A stretch of DNA of 64,000 nt, taken from Streptomyces chartreusis NRRL 3882. Its GTDB lineage: Bacteria; Actinomycetota; Actinomycetes; Streptomycetales; Streptomycetaceae. The stretch covers positions 1,178,001 through 1,242,000 of the forward strand of contig NZ_LT963352.1 of the NCBI RefSeq assembly GCF_900236475.1, written 5' to 3'. The translations under genes and the position numbers were made by a program. Positions 42,590-50,266 of this stretch are shown here, piece after piece. The notes beneath the pieces are model-generated. The model had not been told where the DNA came from. It saw only the letters and a list, made by a program, of their open reading frames with translations, and searched no databases. The number at the start of each line of letters is the position of its first letter. The first letter of the stretch is position 1.

Positions 42590-43557
42590 CGTGCACCCTC
42601 CCCTGCGCGGCGGCCGTCCTGCTCGAACCGTGCGCGACCGGCCGTCTCCGTCAGGGACGCCGCCCCACGCCGGAGAGTTGCCCGCAGCTTGTCTCCGACG
42701 GCTCGACCGGGAGGGACGTCGTGGCCGCACTCGGCCGGGGTCACCCGCACGGAACCGCCCGGCCCGGCCCCGACGACCGCGCCCCACCCCCGGCGGCGGA
42801 CCAGGGACAACACCGGTTCACTCACGTGGCAAGCCTGCCCAGCGCGGCGGCCGCGCTCGGGCCCGGCACCGACGACCGCGGCGTGCCTCCGTCGGTGGGC
42901 CACGGACAGCACCGGCTCGGCCTCATGACGAGCCTGCGGAGCGCCGTGGACGCGCTTGACCGCGGGAGTCACGCACGCGGGACCGCCCGGCCCGGCGCCC
43001 ACGACCGCGCCCCGCCCCCGGCGGCGGACCAGGGACAACACCGGTTCACTCACGTGGCAAGCCTGCCAAGCGCCGCAGCCACGCTCCGACGGGGTCACGC
43101 AGGCGGAAGCGCCCGGCCCGCCGCCAGCGACCACGCCGCACCCCCGGCGGCGGGCCAGGGACAACAGCGGCTCGGCCTCATGACGAGCCTGCGAAGCGCC
43201 GTGGACGCACTCAGCCGGGGTCACGCACGCGCGACCGCCCGGCCCGGCGCCCACGACCGCGCCCCGCCCCCGGCGGCGGACCAGGGACAACACCGGTTCA
43301 CTCACGTGGCGGGCCTGCCAAGCGCCGTGGCCGCGCTCCGACGGGGTCACGCAGGCGGAAGCGCCCGGTCCGGCGCCGGCGGCCGCGACGCGCTCTCGGC
43401 GGCGGACCGGGGGCAGCACCCGTTCGTTCTCGCGGCGGGCCCGCGGGGCGCGCGGCGTCGCGCTCTCCGGCGCTGTCTGGCGGTGCAGGACCGTACCCGC
43501 GCGGCGGGCGTGAGCCCGGTCGCCGGTGGTCTCCGCTGGGACCGGTCCGTTCGTCAC
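42586..43557 (-). CDS. tandem-repeat ORF coupled between hpnD and hpnE, function unknown
   Basis: A 323-residue frame starts with a GTG overlapping the hpnD stop (GTGA) and stops inside the hpnE start codon (ATGA), so it is coupled at both ends. Residues 61-262 are five in-frame units of 42, 42, 42, 43 and 33 residues with core CVTPxE...HVSEPVLSLVRRRG, and part units on each side. Units alternate between an A type (HVSEPVLSLVRRRG) and a B type (HEAEPxLSxARRR). The last 60 residues (DKLRATLRRGAASLTETAG) resemble the short DUF6380-type protein I recall at this position in other Streptomyces, which could start at GTG 42744. The sequence is Arg-, Gly- and Ala-rich, has no signal peptide or membrane helix, and has high GC at codon position 3. 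Confidence 0.6.
   Translation of the reverse strand: MTNGPVPAETTGDRAHARRAGTVLHRQTAPESATPRAPRARRENERVLPPVRRRERVAAAGAGPGASACVTPSERGHGAWQARHVSEPVLSLVRRRGRGAVVGAGPGGRACVTPAECVHGASQARHEAEPLLSLARRRGCGVVAGGGPGASACVTPSERGCGAWQACHVSEPVLSLVRRRGRGAVVGAGPGGPACVTPAVKRVHGAPQARHEAEPVLSVAHRRRHAAVVGAGPERGRRAGQACHVSEPVLSLVRRRGWGAVVGAGPGGSVRVTPAECGHDVPPGRAVGDKLRATLRRGAASLTETAGRARFEQDGRRAGEGAR
42715..43434. repeat. 126-bp tandem repeat array, about five and a half copies
   Basis: The motif CCAGGGACAACACCGGTTCA starts at 42801, 43029 and 43281, and related copies start near 42899 and at 43155. Spacing is 126 bases for the regular units, with one 33-codon unit and one 43-codon unit. Because 126 is divisible by three the array stays open in frame. 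Alternate copies are more alike (252-base spacing of 43029 and 43281), so the array probably grew by doubling of a two-unit block. Confidence 0.9.
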
Positions 43558-44504
43558 GCACGCCTCCTGACGGCCCGTCGGGTCACATGGCGGGCGTCGA
43601 GGCCGGACAGCCCGCGCACGGCGACAAAGGCCTTCTCCCGGCCGGGCAGGGAGACGCGGCCGCGCAACACGGCCTCCGGGTCGCGCTCGATGCGGTCGAG
43701 GAGGCGGCGGTAGATGCCGGCCATGGCCGCGACACAGGCGCCGCTGCGCCGGTCGAGCATGGGGAGCAGCCGGTAGCCCTCGGCGAAAAGAGCGCGGGCC
43801 CGTCGCACTTCGAAGTGCACGAGGCCCGCGAAGTCGGAGCCCTCCGGTGGCCTTGGCCCGCTGAAGCCGGCCGAGCAGCCGAATTTGGCGAGGTCGTCGG
43901 CGGGCAGATAGGTGCGCCCGCCCACGGCGTCCTCGCGGACGTCCCTGAGGATGTTGGTGAGCTGGAGCGCGAGCCCCAGCGTGTCGGCATACTCCGGCGC
44001 ACGCTCGACGCCGCGCGCCCCCGGCTCGGTGCCGAACACACCCAGCGAGAGCCGCCCGATGGCCCCCGCCACACAGCGGCAGTACACCTTCAGGTCGTCC
44101 CAGGTCTCGTAGGTCTCGCCGCGTACGTCCATCAGGACGCCGTCGATGAGCTCGTCCAGGCCGCCGAGCGGGATCGGGAAGTGCCCGGCGGCGTGCGTGA
44201 GGGCGACGGCGACCGGGTCGATGTCGTCCTCCGCCACCTCGCCCTCGCGGATCCGGGTCAGCAGGGACCGGGTCTCCTCCAGCCTGGCCACCTTGACGTC
44301 GTCGGCGAGCGCACCGTCACCGATGTCGTCGACCCGCCGCGAGAACGCGTACAGCGCCGACATCGCACGGCGCTGGGGCGTCGGCAGCAGCCGGATGCCG
44401 TAGGCGAAGTTACGGGCCTGCCGCCCGGTGACGGCCTCGCAGTAGCTGTAGGCGGCGAGTACCGGTGGGGACGCGTGTGGTTCCGACTCCACGGTCCGGA
44501 TCAC
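43554..44504 (-). CDS. hpnD: presqualene diphosphate synthase
   Basis: The product is 316 residues of the squalene/phytoene synthase family. Motifs: YGIRLLPTPQRRAMSALYAFSRRVDDIGD in outline, with the first Asp-rich DDIGD (about residues 59-63), YCRCVAGAIGRLSL, and LQLTNILRDVREDAVGGRTYLP with the second DxxxD. It joins two farnesyl diphosphates into presqualene diphosphate. The GTG start overlaps the hpnC stop (GTGA), and the stop overlaps the repeat ORF start. Confidence 0.95.
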   Translation of the reverse strand: MIRTVESEPHASPPVLAAYSYCEAVTGRQARNFAYGIRLLPTPQRRAMSALYAFSRRVDDIGDGALADDVKVARLEETRSLLTRIREGEVAEDDIDPVAVALTHAAGHFPIPLGGLDELIDGVLMDVRGETYETWDDLKVYCRCVAGAIGRLSLGVFGTEPGARGVERAPEYADTLGLALQLTNILRDVREDAVGGRTYLPADDLAKFGCSAGFSGPRPPEGSDFAGLVHFEVRRARALFAEGYRLLPMLDRRSGACVAAMAGIYRRLLDRIERDPEAVLRGRVSLPGREKAFVAVRGLSGLDARHVTRRAVRRRA

Positions 44505-45403
44505 CCCTCTCCTCGCAGAGTCACGCCCACCTCACGCAGCAACCGGATCTTGCCGGGCTTGGGCGGGCCGGGAAGTACGTCGTAGTCGGCGGCGGCGATC
44601 GCGCGGACGGCCGCCCTTCCCCCCGCCACGAACCCTGCGAGCAGCAGCTTCAACCTGCCGTGGACGCTACCCACCAGGGAGGCGCCTTCATTCAGGAGAT
44701 CCCGGGCCCTTTGCGCTTCGTACGCAATCAACGCACGGACCGACGCTCCGGCGGATTTCGTGGCGAGGTCCGCCTCTTCGACGTGAAAGCGCTTCATGTC
44801 GGCGGCGGGCAGGTAGATGCGGTCGCGCCCGAGGTCCTCGGCCACGTCCTGGAGGTGCTCGACGATCTGGAGAGCCGTACAGATCATGTCGGAGCGGCGG
44901 ATCCGCTCGGGCGTCGAGGTGCCGGTGACGGCGAGGACGAGACGGCCGACGGGGTTGGCGGAGAGCTCGCAGTAGGCGAGGAGGTCGTCGTAGGTCTCGT
45001 ACCGGCCGACCAGCTGGTCCTGGCGGTTCGCGGCGATCAGGCCGAGGAACGGCTCGGGGGTCAGGGAGCGGCGGCGCACGGTCGGCTGGAGACGGCGCAG
45101 CAGGGGGTGACGCGGGGTGGAGTCGAAGACCCTGCGCAGGTCGGCCTCGAAGGCGTCCAGCAGGACCAGCCGGTCCTCGGCCTCCTGCGGGGAGACACCG
45201 AGCAGGCGGGCATCGGCGCCGCCGGGGGCCAGGTCGCCGTCGCCGATGTCGTCGACCAGGCGGGCGAAGCCGTAGACGGCCATGAGGTCGGTGCGCCAGG
45301 CCCGGGGCAGGAAGAACGGGGCCACCGGGAAGTTCTCGCCCGCGGCCTTGGCGAGGGTGTCGCGCTCCGGGTCGAGGACGCGCGCCGTGCCGGTTCCCGT
45401 CAC
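44501..45403 (-). CDS. hpnC: hydroxysqualene synthase
   Basis: The product is 300 residues of the squalene/phytoene synthase family. Motifs: ENFPVAPFFLPRAWRTDLMAVYGFARLVDDIGD in outline, with DDIGD near residue 52, YCELSANPVGRLVL and LQIVEHLQDVAEDLGRDRIYLP. It converts presqualene diphosphate to hydroxysqualene, which HpnE then reduces. The GTG at 45403 is the only start in frame after an upstream stop. It overlaps the stop of a possible 21-codon leader (GTGA). It is the first biosynthetic gene of the hopanoid operon. Confidence 0.93.
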   Translation of the reverse strand: MTGTGTARVLDPERDTLAKAAGENFPVAPFFLPRAWRTDLMAVYGFARLVDDIGDGDLAPGGADARLLGVSPQEAEDRLVLLDAFEADLRRVFDSTPRHPLLRRLQPTVRRRSLTPEPFLGLIAANRQDQLVGRYETYDDLLAYCELSANPVGRLVLAVTGTSTPERIRRSDMICTALQIVEHLQDVAEDLGRDRIYLPAADMKRFHVEEADLATKSAGASVRALIAYEAQRARDLLNEGASLVGSVHGRLKLLLAGFVAGGRAAVRAIAAADYDVLPGPPKPGKIRLLREVGVTLRGEG

Positions 45404-45465
45404 CGCCGGCTGCCCGGCGCGAGGACGGCACGTGCTGCGTGGAGCTGGGGAGTTTCCGTAGCCAT
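45400..45465 (-). CDS. possible 21-residue leader ORF coupled to hpnC
   Basis: ATG 45465 opens MATETPQLHAARAVLAPGSRR, ending in a TGA that overlaps the hpnC GTG (GTGA). GGGAG lies ten bases upstream. hpnC itself has no good ribosome site, so entry of ribosomes through this leader is plausible. The 250 bases upstream (45466-45718) are less GC-rich near 45490-45520 (AATACACACTATTTCGGACA) and hold the operon promoter. No other gene is seen there. Confidence 0.4.
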   Translation of the reverse strand: MATETPQLHAARAVLAPGSRR

Positions 45466-45718
45466 CGCCGTCACATCTCCCGTTCTACACTGCCGACCCA
45501 ATACACACTATTTCGGACACGCCGCCCAGCCGTCCGCACGGCGGTCCGGCGAGCGATGTCGCGCATTATCGCCCTGATTGCCGTGTTTCGGGACCGGTAC
45601 AGCTTACGTTGTACAACGCATCGAGGTTCGCCAGGGTGTCCTGCACATCACGAGAACACACCGATTGGCCCCAAGATTCCTAAGAAGGGCCGGAGTTGAC
45701 GCTTCTTTTGCAGACGCA

Positions 45719-45749
45719 GGGCCCCGCCGGAACAGTTCCGGCGGGGCCC
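45719..45749. terminator. strong hairpin terminator after the ABC exporter operon
   Basis: GGGCCCCGCCGGAAC and GTTCCGGCGGGGCCC form a perfect 15-bp inverted repeat with a one-base centre, 13 bases past the stop of the minus-strand ATPase gene. It closes the lipid/glycan operon and insulates it from the hopanoid promoter. Confidence 0.92.
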
Positions 45750-45762
45750 TGGCCGGGCCGGG

Positions 45763-46542
45763 CTACTTGCCGGTGAACTTCTCGTACTCCTTGAGCACCT
45801 CGTCGGTCGGGCCGTCCATGCGCAGCTCGCCGCGCTCCAGCCACAGGACGCGGTTGCAGGTGTCGCGGATGGACTTGTTGTTGTGGCTGACCAGAAACAC
45901 CGTGCCGGCTTCCTTGCGCAGCTCCCGGATGCGGTCCTCGGAGCGCTTCTGGAACTTGCGGTCACCGGTGGCCAGGGCTTCGTCGATCATCAGGACGTCG
46001 TGGTCCTTGGCCGCGGCGATGGAGAAGCGGAGACGGGCCGCCATGCCGGAGGAGTAGGTGCGCATGGGCAGGGTGATGAAGTCGCCCTTCTCGTTGATGC
46101 CGGAGAAGTCGACGATGTCCTGGTAGCGCTCCTTGATCTCCTCCCGGGACATGCCCATGGCGAGCCCGCCCAATATGACGTTCCGCTCACCGGTGAGGTC
46201 GTTCATGAGGGCCGCGTTGACGCCGAGCAGCGAGGGCTGGCCGTCGGTGTAGACCTTGCCCTGCTCGGCGGGGAGCAGACCGGCGATGGCACGCAGCAGG
46301 GTCGACTTGCCGGAGCCGTTGGAGCCGATCAGGCCGATGGCCTCACCGCGGTAGGCGACGAAGGAGACGCCGCGCACCGCGTGCACCTTGCGCACCCCGC
46401 GCTCCTCGCCGCGCTTGAGGATGCGGCTGAGGGCGGCGGTGGCGCTCCCCTTGCCGCTCTTGGCGCCGTTGACGCGGTAGACGATGTGCAGATCGTCCGC
46501 GATGACCGTGGGGACCCGCGCGTCCTGCTTCTGCTCAGCCAC
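45763..46542 (-). CDS. ABC transporter ATP-binding protein, Wzt/TagH type
   Basis: The product is 259 residues. Walker A GSNGSGKST (about residues 72-80), signature YSSGMAARLRFS, Walker B VLMIDEAL and H-loop FLVSHNNKS. The family is recognised by VHAVRGVSFVAYRGEAIGLIG and the YSSGM signature of polysaccharide/teichoic-acid exporters. It lacks a C-terminal carbohydrate-binding domain. The start GTG overlaps the permease gene by eight bases. It energises export of a lipid-linked polymer or lipid. Confidence 0.93.
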   Translation of the reverse strand: MAEQKQDARVPTVIADDLHIVYRVNGAKSGKGSATAALSRILKRGEERGVRKVHAVRGVSFVAYRGEAIGLIGSNGSGKSTLLRAIAGLLPAEQGKVYTDGQPSLLGVNAALMNDLTGERNVILGGLAMGMSREEIKERYQDIVDFSGINEKGDFITLPMRTYSSGMAARLRFSIAAAKDHDVLMIDEALATGDRKFQKRSEDRIRELRKEAGTVFLVSHNNKSIRDTCNRVLWLERGELRMDGPTDEVLKEYEKFTGK

Positions 46543-47464
46543 GGCCGTACCTCTCCTCCGCCTTCCAGAAGTACACGAAGCCCCCCAGGGCGAACAGCAC
46601 GGCCCAGCCGCCCGCGGCCGCCCACACGTGGTCGGGGAGGTACTCGGAGCCGTAGTCGTCGATGAGGGCGAAGCGCATCAGGTCCATGTAGATCGCGGCC
46701 GGGTTCCACTGCAGGACGTTCGCCATCCAGGCCGGCTTGTCCGCGAGGAAGATCGGGATGGAGAACATCACCCCGGACGCGTACATCCAGGTCCGCATCA
46801 CGAACGGCATCAGCTGCGCGAGGTCCGGGGTCTTGGCACCCGCCCGGGCCATGATCAGCGCGAGGCCGGTGTTGAAGCAGAACTGGAGGACGAGCACCGG
46901 CACGATCAGCACCCAGGACAGGTCCGGGTAATGACCGAAACCGACCGCGACGGCGAACAGCACGATCATCGAGAACAGCAGCTGCTGGAGCTGCTGCAGC
47001 GCGAAGGAGACCGGCAGTGAGGCGCGCGGGAAGTGCAGGGCGCGGACCAGGCCGAGGTTGCCGGAGATCGCGCGCACGCCCGCCATCACCGAGCTCTGCG
47101 TGAAGGTGAACACGAACACGCCCGTGACCAGGAACGGGATGTACACCTCGCGGGACATGCCCCGGTCGGCCTCCAGGAGCAGGCCGAAGATGAAGAAGTA
47201 CACGGCCGCGTTCAGCAGCGGTGTGGCCACCTGCCACAGCTGGCCGAGCTTGGCCTGGCTGTACTGGGCGGTCAGCTTCGCGCGGGAGAAGGCGAGGATG
47301 AAGTGCCGCCGGTCCCAGAGCTGACGGACGTACTCGATGAGGGACGGCCGGGCGCCGCTCACGCTCAGCCCGTACTTGGCGGCGAGCTCGCTCGCCGTGA
47401 GTCCCTCGTCGGGCGCCACGGCCGCGCTCACCGCGACCGTGGCGTCGTGCGTTGTCTCACTCAC
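46535..47464 (-). CDS. ABC transporter permease, Wzm/TagG type
   Basis: The product is 309 residues with an amphipathic N-terminus (YVRQLWDRRHFILAFSRAKLTAQYSQAKLGQLW in outline) and about six membrane helices, as in ABC-2 exporters of O-antigen and teichoic acids. Start GTG 47464 gives VSETTHDATVAVS; GAAAG lies about nine bases upstream. The first 50 residues form a soluble extension. It is 105 bases downstream of the GT2 gene and probably part of the same operon. Confidence 0.92.
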   Translation of the reverse strand: MSETTHDATVAVSAAVAPDEGLTASELAAKYGLSVSGARPSLIEYVRQLWDRRHFILAFSRAKLTAQYSQAKLGQLWQVATPLLNAAVYFFIFGLLLEADRGMSREVYIPFLVTGVFVFTFTQSSVMAGVRAISGNLGLVRALHFPRASLPVSFALQQLQQLLFSMIVLFAVAVGFGHYPDLSWVLIVPVLVLQFCFNTGLALIMARAGAKTPDLAQLMPFVMRTWMYASGVMFSIPIFLADKPAWMANVLQWNPAAIYMDLMRFALIDDYGSEYLPDHVWAAAGGWAVLFALGGFVYFWKAEERYGRG

Positions 47465-47569
47465 TAGTGGAAACTTTCGTCTTCGAGATGCGCGGCCTGT
47501 CCGGGCCTGCATGAGCCGGGGGCCAGGGTACGGCCCGGGTGCTCCCGGATGCTCACGGGTACGAGCTTG

Positions 47570-48442
47570 TCAGATGACGGGGGGCCGGCCCAGCCGGGTC
47601 AGCCGCCACACCGTACGCCACTTCATGGGACGGCGGGGCCCGCACGGGGTGGTCCAGCCCTCGCGGAATCCGCCGAACCAGGCCCGCAGGGCGGAGCCGG
47701 AGGGACGGCGCAGGAGGGTGAGCAGCAGCCACACCCCGAGGTAGACGGGGACGATCAGCGCCGGGAGGTTGCGGCGGGCGAGCCAGACGCGGTTGCGGGC
47801 GACCATGCGGTGGTAGACCGCGTGCCGCGAGGGAGCGGTCGTCGGGTGGTACAGCACCATGTCGGACCGGTAGTCGATCATCCAGCCCGCGTCGAGGGCC
47901 CGCCATGCCAGGTCGGTTTCCTCGTGGGCGTAGAAGAACTCGTCCGGGAGTCCGCCGACGTCGGCGAAGACCCGGGTGCGGACGGCGTTGGCGCCGCCGA
48001 GGAAGGTGGTGACCCGGGAGGAGCGCATCGGGTCGGCGGCGCGCAGCCGGGGCACGTGGCGGCGCTGGGTGACGCCGGTGTCGGGGTCGGCTATGCGGAA
48101 GCTGATGATGCCGAGCTTCGGGTCGGCCTCGAAGGCCTTCCGGCACAGCTCGGCGGTGTCGTGCCCGGCCAGCAGGCCGTCGTCGTCGAGGAACAGCAGG
48201 ATGTCGACGTCCCGGCCGGCCGGGCCGAAGGCCTCGATGCCGACGTTGCGGCCGCCGGGGATGCCGAGGTTCTCGGGCAGTTCGATCGTGCGGACGCCCT
48301 CGGGGACGTCCGGGACGGGCGAGCCGTTGCCGACGACGACCACCTCGACCGGGTCGCCGTCCTGCTTGGCGACCGAGTCGAGCAGGGCGCGCAGCTCGTC
48401 GGGGCGGTTGCCCATGGTGATGATGACGGCGCCGACCTTCAT
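47570..48442 (-). CDS. glycosyltransferase family 2
   Basis: The product is 290 residues, a GT-A fold enzyme. It opens with KVGAVIITMGNRPDELRALLDSV, has the nucleotide-binding VVVVGNGSP and the metal-binding FLDDDGLL (DxD), then FLGGANAVRTRVF...FFYAHEETDLAWRALDAGW, the acceptor/catalytic ED-like region. A C-terminal hydrophobic helix (ALIVPVYLGVWLLLTLL) may anchor it to the membrane. Rhamnosyl- or similar transfer is typical of relatives, but the sugar is unknown. A GTG at 48451 overlapping the upstream stop (GTGA) is an alternative start. Confidence 0.88.
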   Translation of the reverse strand: MKVGAVIITMGNRPDELRALLDSVAKQDGDPVEVVVVGNGSPVPDVPEGVRTIELPENLGIPGGRNVGIEAFGPAGRDVDILLFLDDDGLLAGHDTAELCRKAFEADPKLGIISFRIADPDTGVTQRRHVPRLRAADPMRSSRVTTFLGGANAVRTRVFADVGGLPDEFFYAHEETDLAWRALDAGWMIDYRSDMVLYHPTTAPSRHAVYHRMVARNRVWLARRNLPALIVPVYLGVWLLLTLLRRPSGSALRAWFGGFREGWTTPCGPRRPMKWRTVWRLTRLGRPPVI

Positions 48443-48447
48443 ACCGC

Positions 48448-49227
48448 TCACTTCAGCCTGCTCGAAGCGAGGATGGACACGAGGTGCAGCAGGGTCTGGA
48501 CCAGCGCGATGCCGGCCAGCACGGCCACGCCGAGCCGGGAGAAGAACAGGTCGCCGCGGACCTGGTCGACGATGGCCAGGAGCAGGATCAGCAAGGACGC
48601 CTCGATGCCGAGGATGAGGCGGTGGAACTTGAGCGCGGCGGCGGCCTTGCGGGCCAGCGCCATGCCGGAGGAGCGCATCTCGGCGGCGGCCTCCTTGACC
48701 GGCGGCTTCCCGGCCTGGTGCCGTGCGACGCCGACGAGGTCGGTCTCGGCCTTGATCAGGATGGCGCCGAGGGCGGCCAGGGTGCCGAGGAAGGCCCACA
48801 GCCAGTCGATACGGCCGCTGCCCCACAGGTCGGCGGCGCGCAGGCCGAAACCGACGAGCACCGCGGCGTCGGTGAGGTAGGCGCCGACGCGGTCCAGGTA
48901 GACGCCGTTGAGTGAGTACTGCTTCTTCCAGCGCGCGATCTCGCCGTCGACGCAGTCCAGCAGGAGGTACATCTGGACCATGACGACGCCGAGCACGGCG
49001 CCCGGGATCCCCGGCACGAGGAGTGCCGGGGCCGCGAGCACACCGAAGACGGTCATCAGGTACGTGAGCTGGTTGGGCGTGACCCGGGTGTTGACCAGGT
49101 AACGGTCGACCCGCAGGGACACCTCACGCATGTAGAGGCGTCCCATCCAGTGCTCACCGCTGCGCCGGTCCTTCACCCCCGCGGGGTGAACGACGGGGCG
49201 TAGTTCAGCTACCGATGGCCTTGACAT
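48448..49227 (-). CDS. CDP-alcohol phosphatidyltransferase family protein with incomplete motif
   Basis: The product is 259 residues with about six membrane helices. The family motif D-x2-D-G-x2-A-R-x8-G-x3-D-x3-D is present as D91, D94, G95, A98, R99, G108 and D112, but the final Asp, the proposed catalytic base, is Ala116. The next Asp is four residues later, at 120. An N-terminal amphipathic stretch (SGEHWMGRLYMREVSLRVDRYLV) precedes the first helix. It overlaps the upstream dehydrogenase gene by 23 bases. Either a divergent transferase or a non-catalytic partner of the 51003-52808 enzyme. Confidence 0.85.
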   Translation of the reverse strand: MSRPSVAELRPVVHPAGVKDRRSGEHWMGRLYMREVSLRVDRYLVNTRVTPNQLTYLMTVFGVLAAPALLVPGIPGAVLGVVMVQMYLLLDCVDGEIARWKKQYSLNGVYLDRVGAYLTDAAVLVGFGLRAADLWGSGRIDWLWAFLGTLAALGAILIKAETDLVGVARHQAGKPPVKEAAAEMRSSGMALARKAAAALKFHRLILGIEASLLILLLAIVDQVRGDLFFSRLGVAVLAGIALVQTLLHLVSILASSRLK

Positions 49228-50266
49228 AGTCGGTGTAGGTGTCCTTGATCTGTTCGGTGTTCAGGTCGAGGTGTTCGAGGATGGTGTAACGGCCGGGCCG
49301 GGTCTCCGGGGCGAACTCGACGGCCTTGACGAACTCGTCCGTCGTGAAGCCGATCTCGTCCGGCAGCACGGGCAGCCCGTGCCGGCGCAGCACCTCGGCC
49401 ATGTACGCCGACTCCTCGTGCGCCCCGCGCAGCCACATCGCGAAGGCCGCGCCGAGACCGCATTGCTCGCCGTGGGCGGCGGCCCGCTTCGGGTAGAGCA
49501 GGTCGAAGGCGTGGTTGATCTCGTGGCACGCCCCGGAGGACGGCCGCGAGTCGCCCGACACGGACATCGCGATGCCGCTGAGGACCAGCGCCTCGGCGAG
49601 CACCTGGAGGAAGCCGTTGTCCCCGATGCCGCCCGGGTGCCGCAGGACGGCCTCGCCGGCCTGCCGGGCCATGGCCGCGGCGAGTCCGTCGATCCGCTCG
49701 CCCTTGACGCGGTTGGCGAGCTCCCAGTCGGCGATCGCCGAGATGTTGGAGACGGCGTCGCCGATGCCGGCGCGGACGAAACGGACCGGGGCCTCGCGGA
49801 TGACGTCCAGGTCGATGACGACCGCGATCGGGTTCGGCACGCCGTAGGAGCCGCGGCCCGCGTCGTTGTCGAGGGTGGCGACCGGGGAGCACAGGCCGTC
49901 GTGCGCGAGGTTCGTCGGCACGGCGACCAGGGGCAGGCCCACGCGGGCCGCGGCGAACTTGGCGCAGTCGATGATCTTGCCGCCGCCGAGGCCGACGACC
50001 GCGTCGTAGTGGCCGGCCTTTATGTCGCTCGCCAGCCGGACCGCGTCGTCGAGGGTGCCGCCGCCGACCTCGTACCAGGTGGCGCCGGGCATGCTCGGCG
50101 AGATGCGCTCGCGCAGCTTCGCGCCGGAGCCACCGCTGACGGCGACGGCGAGGCGGCCGGAGTGCGAGATGCGCTCGTCGGCGAGGACGCACGCCAGGTC
50201 GTCGAGGGCACCCGGGCGGATGTCCACGACCAGCGGCGAGGGGATGAGCCGGGTCAGTACTGGCAT
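49205..50266 (-). CDS. glycerol-1-phosphate-dehydrogenase-like enzyme
   Basis: The product is 353 residues of the iron/zinc-dependent dehydroquinate-synthase-like fold. NAD site GLGGGKIID (92-100), PTNLAHDGLCSPVA (117-130), and metal ligands D170 (GIGD), H248 and H252 (SGACHEINH) and H265 (HGEQCG). These features match sn-glycerol-1-phosphate dehydrogenases (archaeal EgsA, B. subtilis AraM) rather than simple alcohol dehydrogenases. Its neighbours are a nucleotidyltransferase and two CDP-alcohol transferases, which suggests it supplies a polyol phosphate head group. The exact substrate is inferred. Confidence 0.85.
   Translation of the reverse strand: MPVLTRLIPSPLVVDIRPGALDDLACVLADERISHSGRLAVAVSGGSGAKLRERISPSMPGATWYEVGGGTLDDAVRLASDIKAGHYDAVVGLGGGKIIDCAKFAAARVGLPLVAVPTNLAHDGLCSPVATLDNDAGRGSYGVPNPIAVVIDLDVIREAPVRFVRAGIGDAVSNISAIADWELANRVKGERIDGLAAAMARQAGEAVLRHPGGIGDNGFLQVLAEALVLSGIAMSVSGDSRPSSGACHEINHAFDLLYPKRAAAHGEQCGLGAAFAMWLRGAHEESAYMAEVLRRHGLPVLPDEIGFTTDEFVKAVEFAPETRPGRYTILEHLDLNTEQIKDTYTDYVKAIGS

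Noticed and set aside
42715..43434. CRISPR-like array.
   Set aside because: Units are 126 bases with no short invariant repeats separated by unique spacers, and no cas genes are near. It is a coding-type tandem repeat.
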